Origin: Lotus japonicus
Lineage: Eukaryota; Streptophyta; Magnoliopsida; Fabales; Fabaceae
NCBI RefSeq assembly: GCF_012489685.1
Contig: NC_080041.1
Coordinates: 28,757,780 to 28,821,779, forward strand
Reading direction: 5' to 3'
Length of the DNA: 64,000 nucleotides
The translations under genes and the position numbers were made by a program. The notes under the pieces are model-generated. The model was not told where the DNA came from. It saw nothing but the letters and a program-made list of their open reading frames with translations, and made no database searches. Below, piece by piece: positions 10,200 through 19,691 of the stretch (the stretch's first letter is position 1; each line of letters starts with the position of its first letter).

Positions 10200-10580
10200 G
10201 TGGAGTACTTCGGTATAGCAGGAAGCAATGATCAGCCATGTAGAGTTGAATCGGTCCTGACTATACCTGGCAGCACAGGAAGAAACGATCATCCGTGTAG
10301 AGTTGTATCGCTCTTGTTGATGTTCGGCATAGCAAGCAGAAATGGTCAAACCATGTAGAGTTTGTACCGTCTTGACTATAGCCAAAGGTGATAAGCGACG
10401 CCCGAGCAGAAATGGTTAAACACGAGGCCAGTGTTACGACCGTCTCGAGGTGCCCAGCCTATAAGTGGCAATATCGTTGATTTGTCCCGTCGCCAGGCAG
10501 AGTGACGTCGTTGATTTGTTCCATCGCCAAGCAGAGTGACGTTGTTGATTTGTTCCGTCGCCAAGCAGAGTGACGTTATT
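10200..10580. repeat. Further minisatellites in the family-A LTR
   Basis: A diverged unit of about 60 bp containing CATGTAGAGTT (10200-10390) is followed by about three copies of a ~37-bp unit containing GCAGAGTGACGT and TTGATTTGTTCC (10480-10575). Neither array is present at the same place in the sister LTR at 56113. Confidence 0.8.
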
Positions 10581-10887
10581 CGGGTTTGTGTCAGCATATT
10601 CTGCACTGGCACACAATGCATCTTATTATGATTAACGTTGCATGACATATCGTGCACTCTAGCTATAGTTGTTGAGATCTGATGATTTGATGTTGATAAA
10701 CATCGTTATGTGTTTTGACGATTGAATTGTGTAAGAGATTCGATAACATGCTAGGTATATACCTTGGGGTAGGCAATACATAACTTATATGTATATATAT
10801 ACAACATATATATACCCCCTTTATCGCATGTTGATTGTATATCTATTGTATTCTGTAAGTTGACCCTAGCGCCTTGGCTTTGGTTGC

Positions 10888-11295
10888 ATGTTTGTGTTTG
10901 GGCGGTCGGCCTGCTGCCAGAGGTTGACGCTGGATTGGGTTTCGATGGTCTCTCCCTCGGGGGGGATCAGGTTTGAGCTGATGGATCAACATGCCCCCAC
11001 CGTTTGGGTGATCGATCTTGTGGGTCATCAGGCGACGTACCGGGGAAGGGTCGTGGAGGACCGGACTGACGAGTGTGGACGTCTGACGAAAGGAGCTTTA
11101 CGACGCATGGAGCTGAGCTTCAACTTGCCGACTTCAGTTCGCTATGGACTCGGTACTGGGAGGGTAGGTTTAGGCAGGCGTCATATTTTGTGTAGAGCTC
11201 TGATTTGTTTGGCTTTGGGACAGGGTAGGTTCCCGACGCATGACTTTTATGTGGTTCTCTTACTGAGGGATCACAGTGAGTTAGTCGGACCATAG
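10888..11295 (+). pseudogene. Family-A version of the conserved LTR ORF
   Basis: The open stretch includes DWVSMVSPSGGIRFELMDQ and continues to SFNLP. It aligns with the family-B LTR ORF (37829-38359) with mainly conservative changes (Y/F, M/L, V/I, R/Q). The acidic, Pro/Ser-rich C-terminal half of the family-B protein is not present here. The upstream part of the match (LTLAPWLW...) is in another frame, so this copy carries a frameshift. Function unknown. Confidence 0.5.
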
Positions 11296-11616
11296 GGGTC
11301 TTTGCTTAGGCCATTTTGAGGCCGACTTTCTCCTAGTGGTTTGTAATTATAATTTTCTCACTTACACTTCTGGGTCTGTATATATTTGCCTTCAGGCATA
11401 CTACTTTGGAGTCACTGTGGGTTCGCGTGACGTGGAGTGCAGCTGAGGCTGTACATGTGTATATATGGTATATCGGTTAGTTAGTTATTGGGTTTTGTCT
11501 TTATTTCCTTTACCGCTTTTATTTAAAGGAATCAAACGAAAAAAAATTACCTGTTTTCCGCGTAAAGTTTATTTTTGGTTACTAAAGTGGCACCCGGAAA
11601 TCAGGGTGTTACATTG

Positions 11617-11628
11617 TGGTATCAGAGC
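11617..11628 (+). other. Primer binding site, initiator tRNA-Met type
   Basis: TGGTATCAGAGC, three bases after the LTR's terminal ACA. This is the standard primer site of Tekay and many copia elements. Confidence 0.9.
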
Positions 11629-11826
11629 TTAGTCGAGTCTTTCGGGAGTCTTTGGGGAATAGGTCTTCTGTGCTAGGTTGTGTGACTCTGCAAAGAGTAA
11701 AACCTTGATTGTCTGCCAAGCGATTTTCGCTTTAATTGATTGAAGTTGCTACCTAATCATATTGAATAGCTATGCATAATACTATCTTATGATTGGTACT
11801 GACTGTTTGCTAAACGAATACAGAAC

Positions 11827-12894
11827 ATGGTGAACGTGAACCAACTTGCTGAGATGGTGGCCACTTTGGTCCAAGCAATGACTGTACAAACGAATGACAA
11901 TGCACATAGGCGTGCTGCTGAGGATGCACGTGAGCTACACCGGCTTCAGAGAGAAGCAGCCCTGGACCAGAACAGGGGATTGAATGACTTTAGAAGGCAG
12001 GATCCACCCAAGTTCACGGGCGGGACTAACCTGGACGAGGCGGATCTCTGGATCCAAGAGATTGAGAAGATTTTCGAAGTACTACAGACTAATGAAGGGG
12101 CCAAGGTGGGCCTGGCAACTTATCTACTGTTGGGCGATGCTGAGTACTGGTGGAGGGGCGCCAGAGGGATGATGGAGGCAAACCATGTTGAGGTGAACTG
12201 GAATTCTTTTCGTGTCGCCTTTCTGGAGAAGTATTTTCCTGATAGTGCTCGTGACGAGCGTGAATCGCAGTTTCTGACTCTTCGTCAAGGGAGCATGACT
12301 ATTCCGGAATATGCAGCTAAGTTGGAATCTTTGGCCAAACACTTCCGATTTTTCCGTGATCAGGTTGATGAACCCTATATGTGCAAGCGCTTTGTGAGGG
12401 GATTGAGAGCTGACATTGAGGACTCAGTGAGACCGTTGGGGATTATGAGGTTTCAAGCTTTGGTTGAGAAGGCCACCGAGGTGGAGCTGATGAAGAATAG
12501 GAGGATGGACCGGGCTAGAACTGGGGGACCAATGAGGTCGAGTTCCCAGAGCTATCAAGGAAAAGGAAAGTTTCAGATGAAGAAGCCTTATCAGCGTCCT
12601 ACGGGGGAAGGGTTTACCCCAGGACCGTACATGCCTACGATTCCTGCTGCGGGAGGAGCAGGAAGCCAAGCTGGGAGCCGTGAGATAACATGTTTCAAAT
12701 GCGGGGAGATTGGGCACTACTCCACAAAATGCCCGAAGGAGAAGCCGAGGTGTTTCAAGTGTGATCTACCAGGACATCTGGCCAACAACTGCAAGACACC
12801 CAAGGTTGAGTCATTTGTTAACACCGTAAGGGGAAAGCGCCCTGCTGCTAAAGGAAGGGTTTATATCATGGACGGTGAAGAAGCTGTGGGGTAA
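11827..12894 (+). CDS. Tekay-type Gag
   Basis: 355 codons starting MVNVNQLAEMVATL. The gag core covers about residues 55-230 (motifs DEADLWIQEIEKIF, DAEYWWRG, FLEKYFPDSARDERESQF). Two CCHC zinc knuckles, CFKCGEIGHYSTKC (from residue 289) and CFKCDLPGHLANNC (from 309), bind element RNA. The frame stops at TAA after MDGEEAVG, where full Tekay polyproteins run into protease. Just downstream the protease start is recognisable (NDGNLLTILSH), but the catalytic Asp-Ser-Gly-Ala is gone. It is 76% or more similar by eye to the gag at 39060-40274. Confidence 0.9.
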   Translation: MVNVNQLAEMVATLVQAMTVQTNDNAHRRAAEDARELHRLQREAALDQNRGLNDFRRQDPPKFTGGTNLDEADLWIQEIEKIFEVLQTNEGAKVGLATYLLLGDAEYWWRGARGMMEANHVEVNWNSFRVAFLEKYFPDSARDERESQFLTLRQGSMTIPEYAAKLESLAKHFRFFRDQVDEPYMCKRFVRGLRADIEDSVRPLGIMRFQALVEKATEVELMKNRRMDRARTGGPMRSSSQSYQGKGKFQMKKPYQRPTGEGFTPGPYMPTIPAAGGAGSQAGSREITCFKCGEIGHYSTKCPKEKPRCFKCDLPGHLANNCKTPKVESFVNTVRGKRPAAKGRVYIMDGEEAVG

Positions 12895-13685
12895 ACCAGA
12901 GCAGAGCGCAAGAACGATGGTAACCTTCTAACTATTCTTTCTCATTCTAGTATAGTATGCTCTTCGTTACCCCTGTAGCGTGAGCAACACGCCTGAACTT
13001 GTTTTTACCGCTAAGCTTTGACCTTATAGTTATTACACCTACTAAGAATTTATTTGACTGCTGCTCGTGTTTTAACTATAGAAGTTACACGAGGTTTAGA
13101 ATAACACACTAAGTCTAGAAAGTAGTCTTCCACTGATGCGATTATGAGGAAGCAAGTAGCTGAAGAACGAATCTTAGGGAGATTCCGTATGAGTAGTATA
13201 CGTGTCATGTTGAGGGTGTGTAGTTCCGTAGCGGGATCATTAAAGGATTTAGTATCAGGATATTTGTGACTACTGGAAGATAGGAACTCATTGACTGTTC
13301 CAGTGGGTTTTTCTAAATTTCCACCTTCGATGTATTAGGCCTGATCAACCTAATATTGAGGGGGTGATATTCGGAATCACAGCTGGTAATGGACCTTGAT
13401 AGAAGGATGTGTAAGATGAATTTGAATTGATTGAGGATTAGTTGGATTTGGGAGGAAAGTTCGTGTTAAGCATTTGATTGTAAAAGATTAAGATTTAAAT
13501 CTTTGGAAGTTGATGAGTGTCGTATAGACATTAATTGGTTAGTTCGTGTGATTACTCCAAGTAGAGGTAGACTAAGTCAAGAGATTTGATGCTGGAAAAT
13601 TATTAAGTAGTTTCTCGGAAGTTATGAAGTCATAGGTTATGTGATTACTGAGTGGAATTGATAAAGACTAAATAGGTTGGACATC
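12895..13685 (+). other. Non-coding internal remnant of the gag-only Tekay element
   Basis: Begins with a degenerate protease start and then holds no ORF. It is clearly homologous to 40150-40760 of the gag-only element (shared stretches around the TAGGAACTCATTGACTG motif and GAGGGGGTG). This shows that the two elements shared the same pol-less internal region before they diverged. It breaks off without a 3' LTR at the copia sequence near 13686. Confidence 0.75.
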
Positions 13686-13918
13686 ATCGAGACTCCGAAT
13701 CTAGACTATTCATCATCTCATCAAGTCATAGATTCAGGGGGAGTCAAGGGGAGACCCCAGCTCAGAATTAGGTGTTATCCCAGATTCAGAAAGAGCATTA
13801 CTAACCGTTACACAAGGATAAGTTTAATTTCTGATCTCTTCTCTCTTGTGTATTCAGTTTATTGTTTAAAAATTGTTCATCAAAATACTTGTTTTGTCAT
13901 CATCAAAAAGGGGGAGAT
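13686..13918 (+). other. SIRE-like copia 3' internal end with polypurine tract
   Basis: Homologous to 32780-32984 of copia 1: GAATCTAGACT, ATTCAGGGGGAG and the terminal AAAAAGGGGGAGA tract (13905-13917) directly before the LTR. The rest of that upstream copia is absent. Confidence 0.8.
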
Positions 13919-15166
13919 TGTAAGATCAAGTTTTGATCAGTGGTTGCATCTCTATATTTTGATGATTACAATTAAGGTTTGTGATGATGAACAATTGTGG
14001 TCCCCTAACGTTTGTGTTTTTTAGTTGTGACAAACAGGTTCTGAATCTGATCCAAGCCTACTTATTTAGAAGAAGAAGAACCAAGGGATACTAAAAAGAG
14101 AGCTCTAAAGCGTACCATGTTCGTTCAGAAAAGTGGCAAATCCTTCAGAAGTTCTGAAGATACAAGCTCTCAAGAGGTTCAGAAGAACCAGAGTCAGAGG
14201 TTCTGAAGACCAGATGTTCCAGTGGAACGGTCCAGAAGCAGAAGACTCAAGTTCTGAAGACCTGCAAGAAGTTGGTTCTGAAGACCCAAGCTATTCTAGC
14301 TCTGACGTTCAGAAGTTCTGCGGAACTTGTTCAGAAGCAGAAGTTGCAAGGTCAGAAGAATCCAAGCTTTAATCTGACGATGATCTGAAGCTTCACAAAC
14401 GTTCATCTGAAGCCTTCAGATCTCAAGTCAACTGGTGAAAGGACAGGTCGCTATCATAGTACAACATCGTACAAGTCTCAGTCTGTCCACCACCTACCTC
14501 ATGCAGCCTTGCAGTCTGATTTTACAAGATTGCCACTCCAACGGACAAAACCCTAGCAACGGCTACATCACAAGTCTTGGAGTATATAAAGGCTGAAGAA
14601 AGAAGAAAGAGGTTAAGAAACTTTGCTGAAATTATTCAACTCATACGAACCAATCTCTTAGCATTATTTCTTCAATGTTCTTAAACATCTGAGTTTACTA
14701 TTAGCTTTTTAAGAAGCAATTCTTGTAAACCCGAAAACCTTTTAGATCACATTGTAAAGTTCCTTAAGAGACCAAGGTTGGTCGGATCTTGAGAGGACTG
14801 AATCAAGGTTGATTCAGTGTTTAGCTAGTCTTAAGAGGATCGGTAGATCAGCTTCTTAAGAGAATACTAGTGAGAAAATCAGTGTATTGTTAGTCACTTA
14901 GCAGGTAGCAAAGTGCAGTTGTAACTCTCATTGATTTTACTGAATTACCTTCATCAGAAGAAGGAAGAAATCACCTTCACAGTTGGACTGGATTAGCTTG
15001 AGCTTTTATCTCAAGTGAACCAGGATAAAATACTTGCGTGCTTTACTTCTTATCCTTCAGCACCTAGGTCTTATCTTTGAGTTTTCGAAAAGATATAAAA
15101 GTATACCCTTTAGTCAAAAACTCTACTCAAACCCCCCCCCCCTTTCTAGTGTTTTTCGCACCTTCA
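13919..15166 (+). repeat. SIRE-like copia LTR (copia 0)
   Basis: 1248 bp, starting TGTAAGATCAAG and ending CGCACCTTCA. It holds a TATA box and an 11-base C run near its end. A copia 3' end lies on its left and a primer site plus gag start on its right, so a single LTR joins two elements. It is diverged from the copia 1 and copia 2 LTRs. Confidence 0.88.
14583..14590 (+). promoter_or_regulatory. TATA box of the copia 0 LTR
   Basis: TATATAAA in GGAGTATATAAAGGCTGAAG. The same context surrounds the TATA boxes of the other copia LTRs. Confidence 0.8.
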
Positions 15167-15167
15167 A

Positions 15168-15180
15168 TTAGCATCAGAGC
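15168..15180 (+). other. Degenerate initiator tRNA-Met primer site
   Basis: TTAGCATCAGAGC against the usual TTGGTATCAGAGC: two transitions, in an otherwise conserved position just after the LTR. Confidence 0.75.
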
Positions 15181-15226
15181 TCCGGTTTTGATTTAAACAC
15201 CTAACAGTGTTCAGTGATCCAGAACC

Positions 15227-15616
15227 TTGTGTGAAAAACAAACGATGGCCCAAGCCAATACTTCCGCTGACAACAACAACAACAATCAACTCAGAGCACC
15301 AATCTTTGATGGTGAAAAGTTTGAGTACTGGAAAGATAGAATAGAATGTTATTTCCTTGGCACTGACCCAGATCTCTGGGATATTGTCATTGAAGGCTAT
15401 ACTGATCCAGTAGATGCTTCAGGAGTGAAGATCCCTCGTTCTGAAATAACTGACGCTCAGAAGAAGCGTTTCAAGGATCATCACAAGGCGAAGTATATGC
15501 TATTCAGCTCAATATCATATATTGAGTATGAGAAGATCTCTGACAAAGAAACAGCAAAATCCATCTTTGACTCCTTGATCGGGCTTGAAAAGAAAATTGA
15601 AACCCTAGCCCACTAG
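15227..15616 (+). pseudogene. SIRE-like copia Gag, N-terminal fragment (copia 0)
   Basis: The likely start is ATG 15245 (MAQANTSADNNNN). About 112 codons match the N-terminus of the copia 1 Gag: FDGEKFEYWKDRIECYFLG, DLWDIVIEGY and KIPRSEITDAQKK. Homology ends near 15585, after the FDSLI motif, where unrelated LTR sequence begins; the last codons (KKIETLAH) belong to that sequence. The rest of the element is lost. Confidence 0.85.
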
Positions 15617-16996
15617 GTTGTGTGTGTTGCGGGTTCAAGAGGGGTAAAGGGGGGGAAACTTGTTTCTTTTCTCCATATCAGAAACAGAAACCTAGAGCAC
15701 TCTTTACGTAAGAAAACAGAAGAGGAAGAGAGTGGGAGAAACCTTCCCTTGCACCCTTAGCCGCCTCCAACTAAGCCACCACCGCCACCTTGTGCGTGCG
15801 CGAGACAGAGAGGGAGACCTGCGAGAGAGAGAGCTTGAGTAGGAGGGAAGAGAGGGACGTGGACAACAAGCAACTGAGCTCTGAACCTGCATCTTTTCTC
15901 TTTTCCAGACCAAGAAAGGGCTGGTCCTAGGAAGGGTAGATTACATAGGGATCCTTGCCATGTTTTGCCATGAATCATATTGAGAGTTAGACGTTTTTTA
16001 TGAGGTTTGGGTGATGTGCTTGCTGGAAAATTTATTATGATGCTATGTACGACTATGCTATAATTACTATGCTTGATGTTGGTCATGATACTTTAGTCCA
16101 TCTTAACTCTCCCTTATGATCATATGAGAATATGTCAAATGATTGGTAGTTTGCCACGAGGTCTGTACAGTATGATTCTAGTTGCTAAATCTACATTTTT
16201 GGTGATGAGTTATGTGATTCATGACTGCTGGAAATTGACCTAGGAGTCCATACATGAGAAAAATAAAACTGTTAAAAATTTCTGTGTTGTTGTTGTTTCG
16301 GCCGTGGCCCGCTTGGGGAATTTCAGGCTGAAATTCTTGCTGCTATTATCATGTTCTGTTACATGCTGGGGTGCTGAAATTTTTATTGAGATATTGTGAT
16401 ATGTGAAAATAACATGTTGGACTTTTCTTTGGATTGAAATGACATGTCTTGAATGATTAATTTACGATTTATGGCATTGTTTTGATGTGTGATTACTTCT
16501 GAAATTTTTACATGATACTTGGATTGTTGGGTTGTACCAAGGCTACCATGGTCAAGAGGGAAGGAAAGAAAAATCGTTTTGGAAACCCTAGAGCCTTTAC
16601 AAGGCTCGGTCGAACCCAATTATTAAGGGGTAGGCGGATATCTTTTTCCTTCCGTCTTGATGATGTGAGTCGCATGGTACCTTGCCGACGAACTTGCCAT
16701 GATATGCTATGCTTGAGTGAATGATTATGCGTTGATGGTTATGCGTTTCCTTAGCAAACTATATTGTTTATTGAATAAGTGTTCAAGGGTCGCTCATCCA
16801 GCTGTAATTCCCTTGGGCGCTTGGATTGTTGTTTTATTTCTGCGACATGAAATTAAGACTCTAGGTTTGACCTTAGAGCCTTAAGAACAAAGAGAAAGAG
16901 AATTAATAATGTTGTGACTCGTTTGCAAGTGAAATTAATTAGCGGACATAGGTCAGGTAGACTATGGTCCATGAGAATGATGGGCTTGCACGCGAG

Positions 16997-17145
16997 GGAG
17001 TTAATTGGGTTGACTGCGGTCTCCCGTGAACCTTGTGGGCCGGTGTGGCTTCACGTGATTTGGTTGACTGCGGTCACCGTGAACTTTTGTGGATCATTGC
17101 GGCTCCATGTGAATTGGTTGACTGCGGTCACCGTGATAACCGTGC
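16997..17145. repeat. GGTTGACTGCGGTC minisatellite
   Basis: Three copies of a ~45-bp unit (GGTTGACTGCGGTC(T)CCGTGA plus variable tail). It lies at the minisatellite position of the LTR, between the leader and the 3' ORF. Confidence 0.85.
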
Positions 17146-17474
17146 CTCTGCGGAAGCACGAAGATGGCCATGGAAGTTTTGGTGGGATGTGTGAAGTGAG
17201 GTTCCGTTCGATGATCTACTAACTGTAGGAACCCTAATCTGAAAGGACTAATTATTTAATTTTGAAGTTGAAACATTATATTTATCTTGCTATGTGTTTT
17301 TCTTTTAGACCTGACCCTGCATTGTGTGCTATGTGTTATTTGGGGGGGGGGGGGTAGATGACGTCCACGACGATGACGCATGTCCATCACTGGACACTGA
17401 GACTTGATAGTTAGCTTGACGATCGGGCCTGGAGAGCCGACTCCTCCGGGACTCGAAAAGTCTATGTCGGGGAT

Positions 17475-17780
17475 GTGAGCTTCATGGGGATGGACAGGGA
17501 CGGAAACTTGGTGGAGGTCCGAACGATTGAAGGGGGAGTCATTGATATGCCATATCCGCCTGCTAGATTCCACCAACTTGAGAACGAGGGATTCAGGGAG
17601 TCGCCAGCTGAGTTCGTGCCCTATGACGAGTCTGATACTTCAGTTACGGGACCACGTCGATATGGTGGAGGCGCACGGTGGATACACAACAACTTGGTTG
17701 GACCAAGACCAAGAAAGAGAAGACAGGCTGTTGAGGACGAGAAACCAAAGGACGACCCTGCAGAGCGACCGGGACAGTGA
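17475..17780 (+). CDS. Unknown ORF near the 3' end of the family-C-like LTR
   Basis: 101 codons from Met; the frame is open from about 17418. It has protein-like composition: EGGVIDMPYPPARFHQLENE, an acidic EFVPYDESDTS segment, then a basic PRPRKRRQ stretch. It ends 417 bp before the LTR end, close to where the family-B LTRs carry their conserved ORF (490 bp before the end). I see no convincing sequence match between the two. Possibly a second LTR-encoded protein; possibly chance. Confidence 0.3.
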   Translation: MSFMGMDRDGNLVEVRTIEGGVIDMPYPPARFHQLENEGFRESPAEFVPYDESDTSVTGPRRYGGGARWIHNNLVGPRPRKRRQAVEDEKPKDDPAERPGQ

Positions 17781-18197
17781 TTGCATGACTGGGGGACCCT
17801 ATGAGAGCGAGCATTCATTTTAGAACCTTACTTTAATTTTTGTTAAGCTTTATGGAAAATTTGATTATTTGAAGTACACAGTTTACTTTCACCGTGGTTT
17901 TTCCACACTTGGGTGTGGACACGACATTTCTTTTATTTACAGTTGGTTTTATGACAGTGATAAATTATGTCCGAATCCGTTCATGAATTTAATTCAAACT
18001 GTTTTTCATTAATCCGTTGTTTCTGGTTAAAGTTGTAAATTGGAGGAACATTAATGAGGTTTCTAAAACGTGGTATTCAAGAGTTTTCTAAAGAGAAAAT
18101 GATCTTTAATCACCTAATCAAGATAAGTAATGAAATCGGCGAAAATTAATTGTGAAGGTTGGTTACTGTGTGACCCTCGAGAAATCGGGGCGTTACA

Positions 18198-18262
18198 TAT
18201 AACCTTTAGTCAAAAAATCTATTCAAACCCCCCCCCCCCTTTCTAGTGTTTTTCGCACCTTC
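18198..18262 (+). repeat. Orphan 3' end of a SIRE-like copia LTR
   Basis: 65 bp almost identical to the end of the copia 0 LTR (AACCTTTAGTCAAAAAATCT, C run, CTAGTGTTTTTCGCACCTTCA). It is squeezed between the family-C-like LTR end and a family-B LTR fragment, so it is left over from a rearranged copia copy. Confidence 0.85.
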
Positions 18263-19691
18263 ATTTCTGTGCTCAAAGTTTGGAGCTTTTTGTAAAACTA
18301 TCCAAATAGCTTGATTTTAGTGTCTAAACATCTTCCCTACGTGCCCAAGAGTACTTCTAGCGGATTACATTTTGCCGAATGTCGCCGAAATGCTGCCGGA
18401 ATCAATTTATATGGGAAATATCCATTTTTATGCAAAGATTCATCCTTTAAGCTGAAAACTATCGACTTAGCTTAGTGCTAGTAGGATTAGTCGTCATAAA
18501 CGTCGTTGTTGACCTCCCCATCAAATTTGTTTTTCGAAATTTCAATTTTGAAATTCTCAGCTAAAAATATGGACCAAAATACCCCTGCGACAGTTTTCGA
18601 TCTGATAATTTTTCCGAGTTTAGATTCACCTTAGTTACGACTAATAATAACCTAGGAACCAAGTTTGATCGAAGAAAAGTCGGCGCACACAATTGTTGTG
18701 TGTGGCCGTGAGCTACCCTAGGGGAGGAGGAAAATTTCTTTTTCGAAAACTTGTCCGATTTCGTTAGATTATCGTACCTCGGAGTATATGCTACTTCGTG
18801 TAACCCTAGTGAGTATTGATTGCTGAGTTTCTGACTGATTATGATGGAATTTTGTGGTTTTTGCTTTAAGGTTCTTTTGAGGAAATTCCCGAAGAACAAG
18901 GCGTGGATTTTGAAGGAGCGTTTGAGGAGAACCCTGGAGGAGCTACAGGTGAGGGCTACTCACTGAACTATTAGCTAATGCTTTAGGTGTCGACGCATTC
19001 GACTTGATTTACTGTTTATCCACTTGTTTGTGTTTGATTGAGAAAATGTTTTCTGAGGCTTCGGCTGACAATGATGATTATTCATCTATTGACTGTTTTT
19101 GAGTTTGAATCACATGCTATGTGCTAAATGGTTAATCTAGGATGTGTGATATCTGCTATATATGCTAAGTGCTACGTGGTTAATCTAGGATGTGTTTATA
19201 TATGAACTATGATTGTTGGACTGTGCTGATTTAGCTATGCTATTACACGTAAATCTGTGGTACTGGAGAGTGTGGATAACAGGGAGGTCATGCCAAATTT
19301 TTATGAGATGTTGAGAGAGTTTGACGGGACGAACGAAGTTCGGGCCTTGTTGTTGTTTTAGTGGATCGAGACATTCTCTGGGAATTACTTGGGATTATGG
19401 GATCTTTGTAACTCATAGGAAAATACGATAAGACTAAATGGAAACTATTTTTACAAGGAAAACTCATAAGATATTAAACAACCTCTAAACCTTTAACTAA
19501 TGATAACAATCTCGGATGCAAGCTTAGGATTGAATATTATTTTTGGAAAATGAGAAGTGTCGTCGAATCCAAGTTTTATGGAAATTGTAAGTTCTGAGTA
19601 TTATGATACTCCTTCGCTCTTGGAGCAGTTTGTTTAGCCATGCAAGGGATGAGCCGAGAAGCTTCCCTGAGGCGTGAGACCTCGTGAAAGG
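18263..19691 (+). repeat. Family-B LTR fragment, forward (left part)
   Basis: Homologous to the middle of the family-B LTRs (compare 35700-37000), including the 78-bp exon-like block at 18871-18948. The LTR start and TATA region are missing. It continues at 46261 after a large nested insertion: the GGCGTGAGACCTCGTGAA repeat at its right end is resumed there. Confidence 0.8.
18871..18948 (+). other. 78-bp exon-like block (family-B fragment)
   Basis: Preceded by TTGCTTTAAG and followed by GTGAGGG. The open frame gives an acidic peptide starting GSFEEIPEEQGVDFEGAFEE. Confidence 0.55.

Larger units (their letters stand above)
7775..11613 (+). repeat. Complete family-A Tekay-like LTR
   Basis: 3839 bp, starting TGTAAGACCTGG and ending GGGTGTTACA. 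It has a polypurine tract on its left and a primer site with gag on its right, so one LTR is shared by internal sequence on both sides. It contains a TATA box, a 78-bp exon-like block (9271-9348), several minisatellites (9941-10580) and a relic of a conserved LTR ORF (10888-11295). Family-A copies also lie at 54184-56112 and 56113-59140. Confidence 0.9.
15586..18197 (+). repeat. 5'-truncated family-C-like LTR
   Basis: Ends GACCCTCGAGAAATCGGGGCGTTACA, nearly the same as the end of the family-C LTR at 62275, but it has no LTR start. It contains minisatellites (16925-17145), a 13-G run (17342-17354) and a 101-codon ORF near the 3' end. No primer site follows; instead an orphan copia LTR end does. 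Other than these, the region has no coding sequence. Confidence 0.7.

Noticed and set aside
11617..11628. tRNA gene fragments at TGGTATCAGAGC sites
   Set aside because: These are short primer binding sites next to LTR ends; no cloverleaf can be formed from the flanks.
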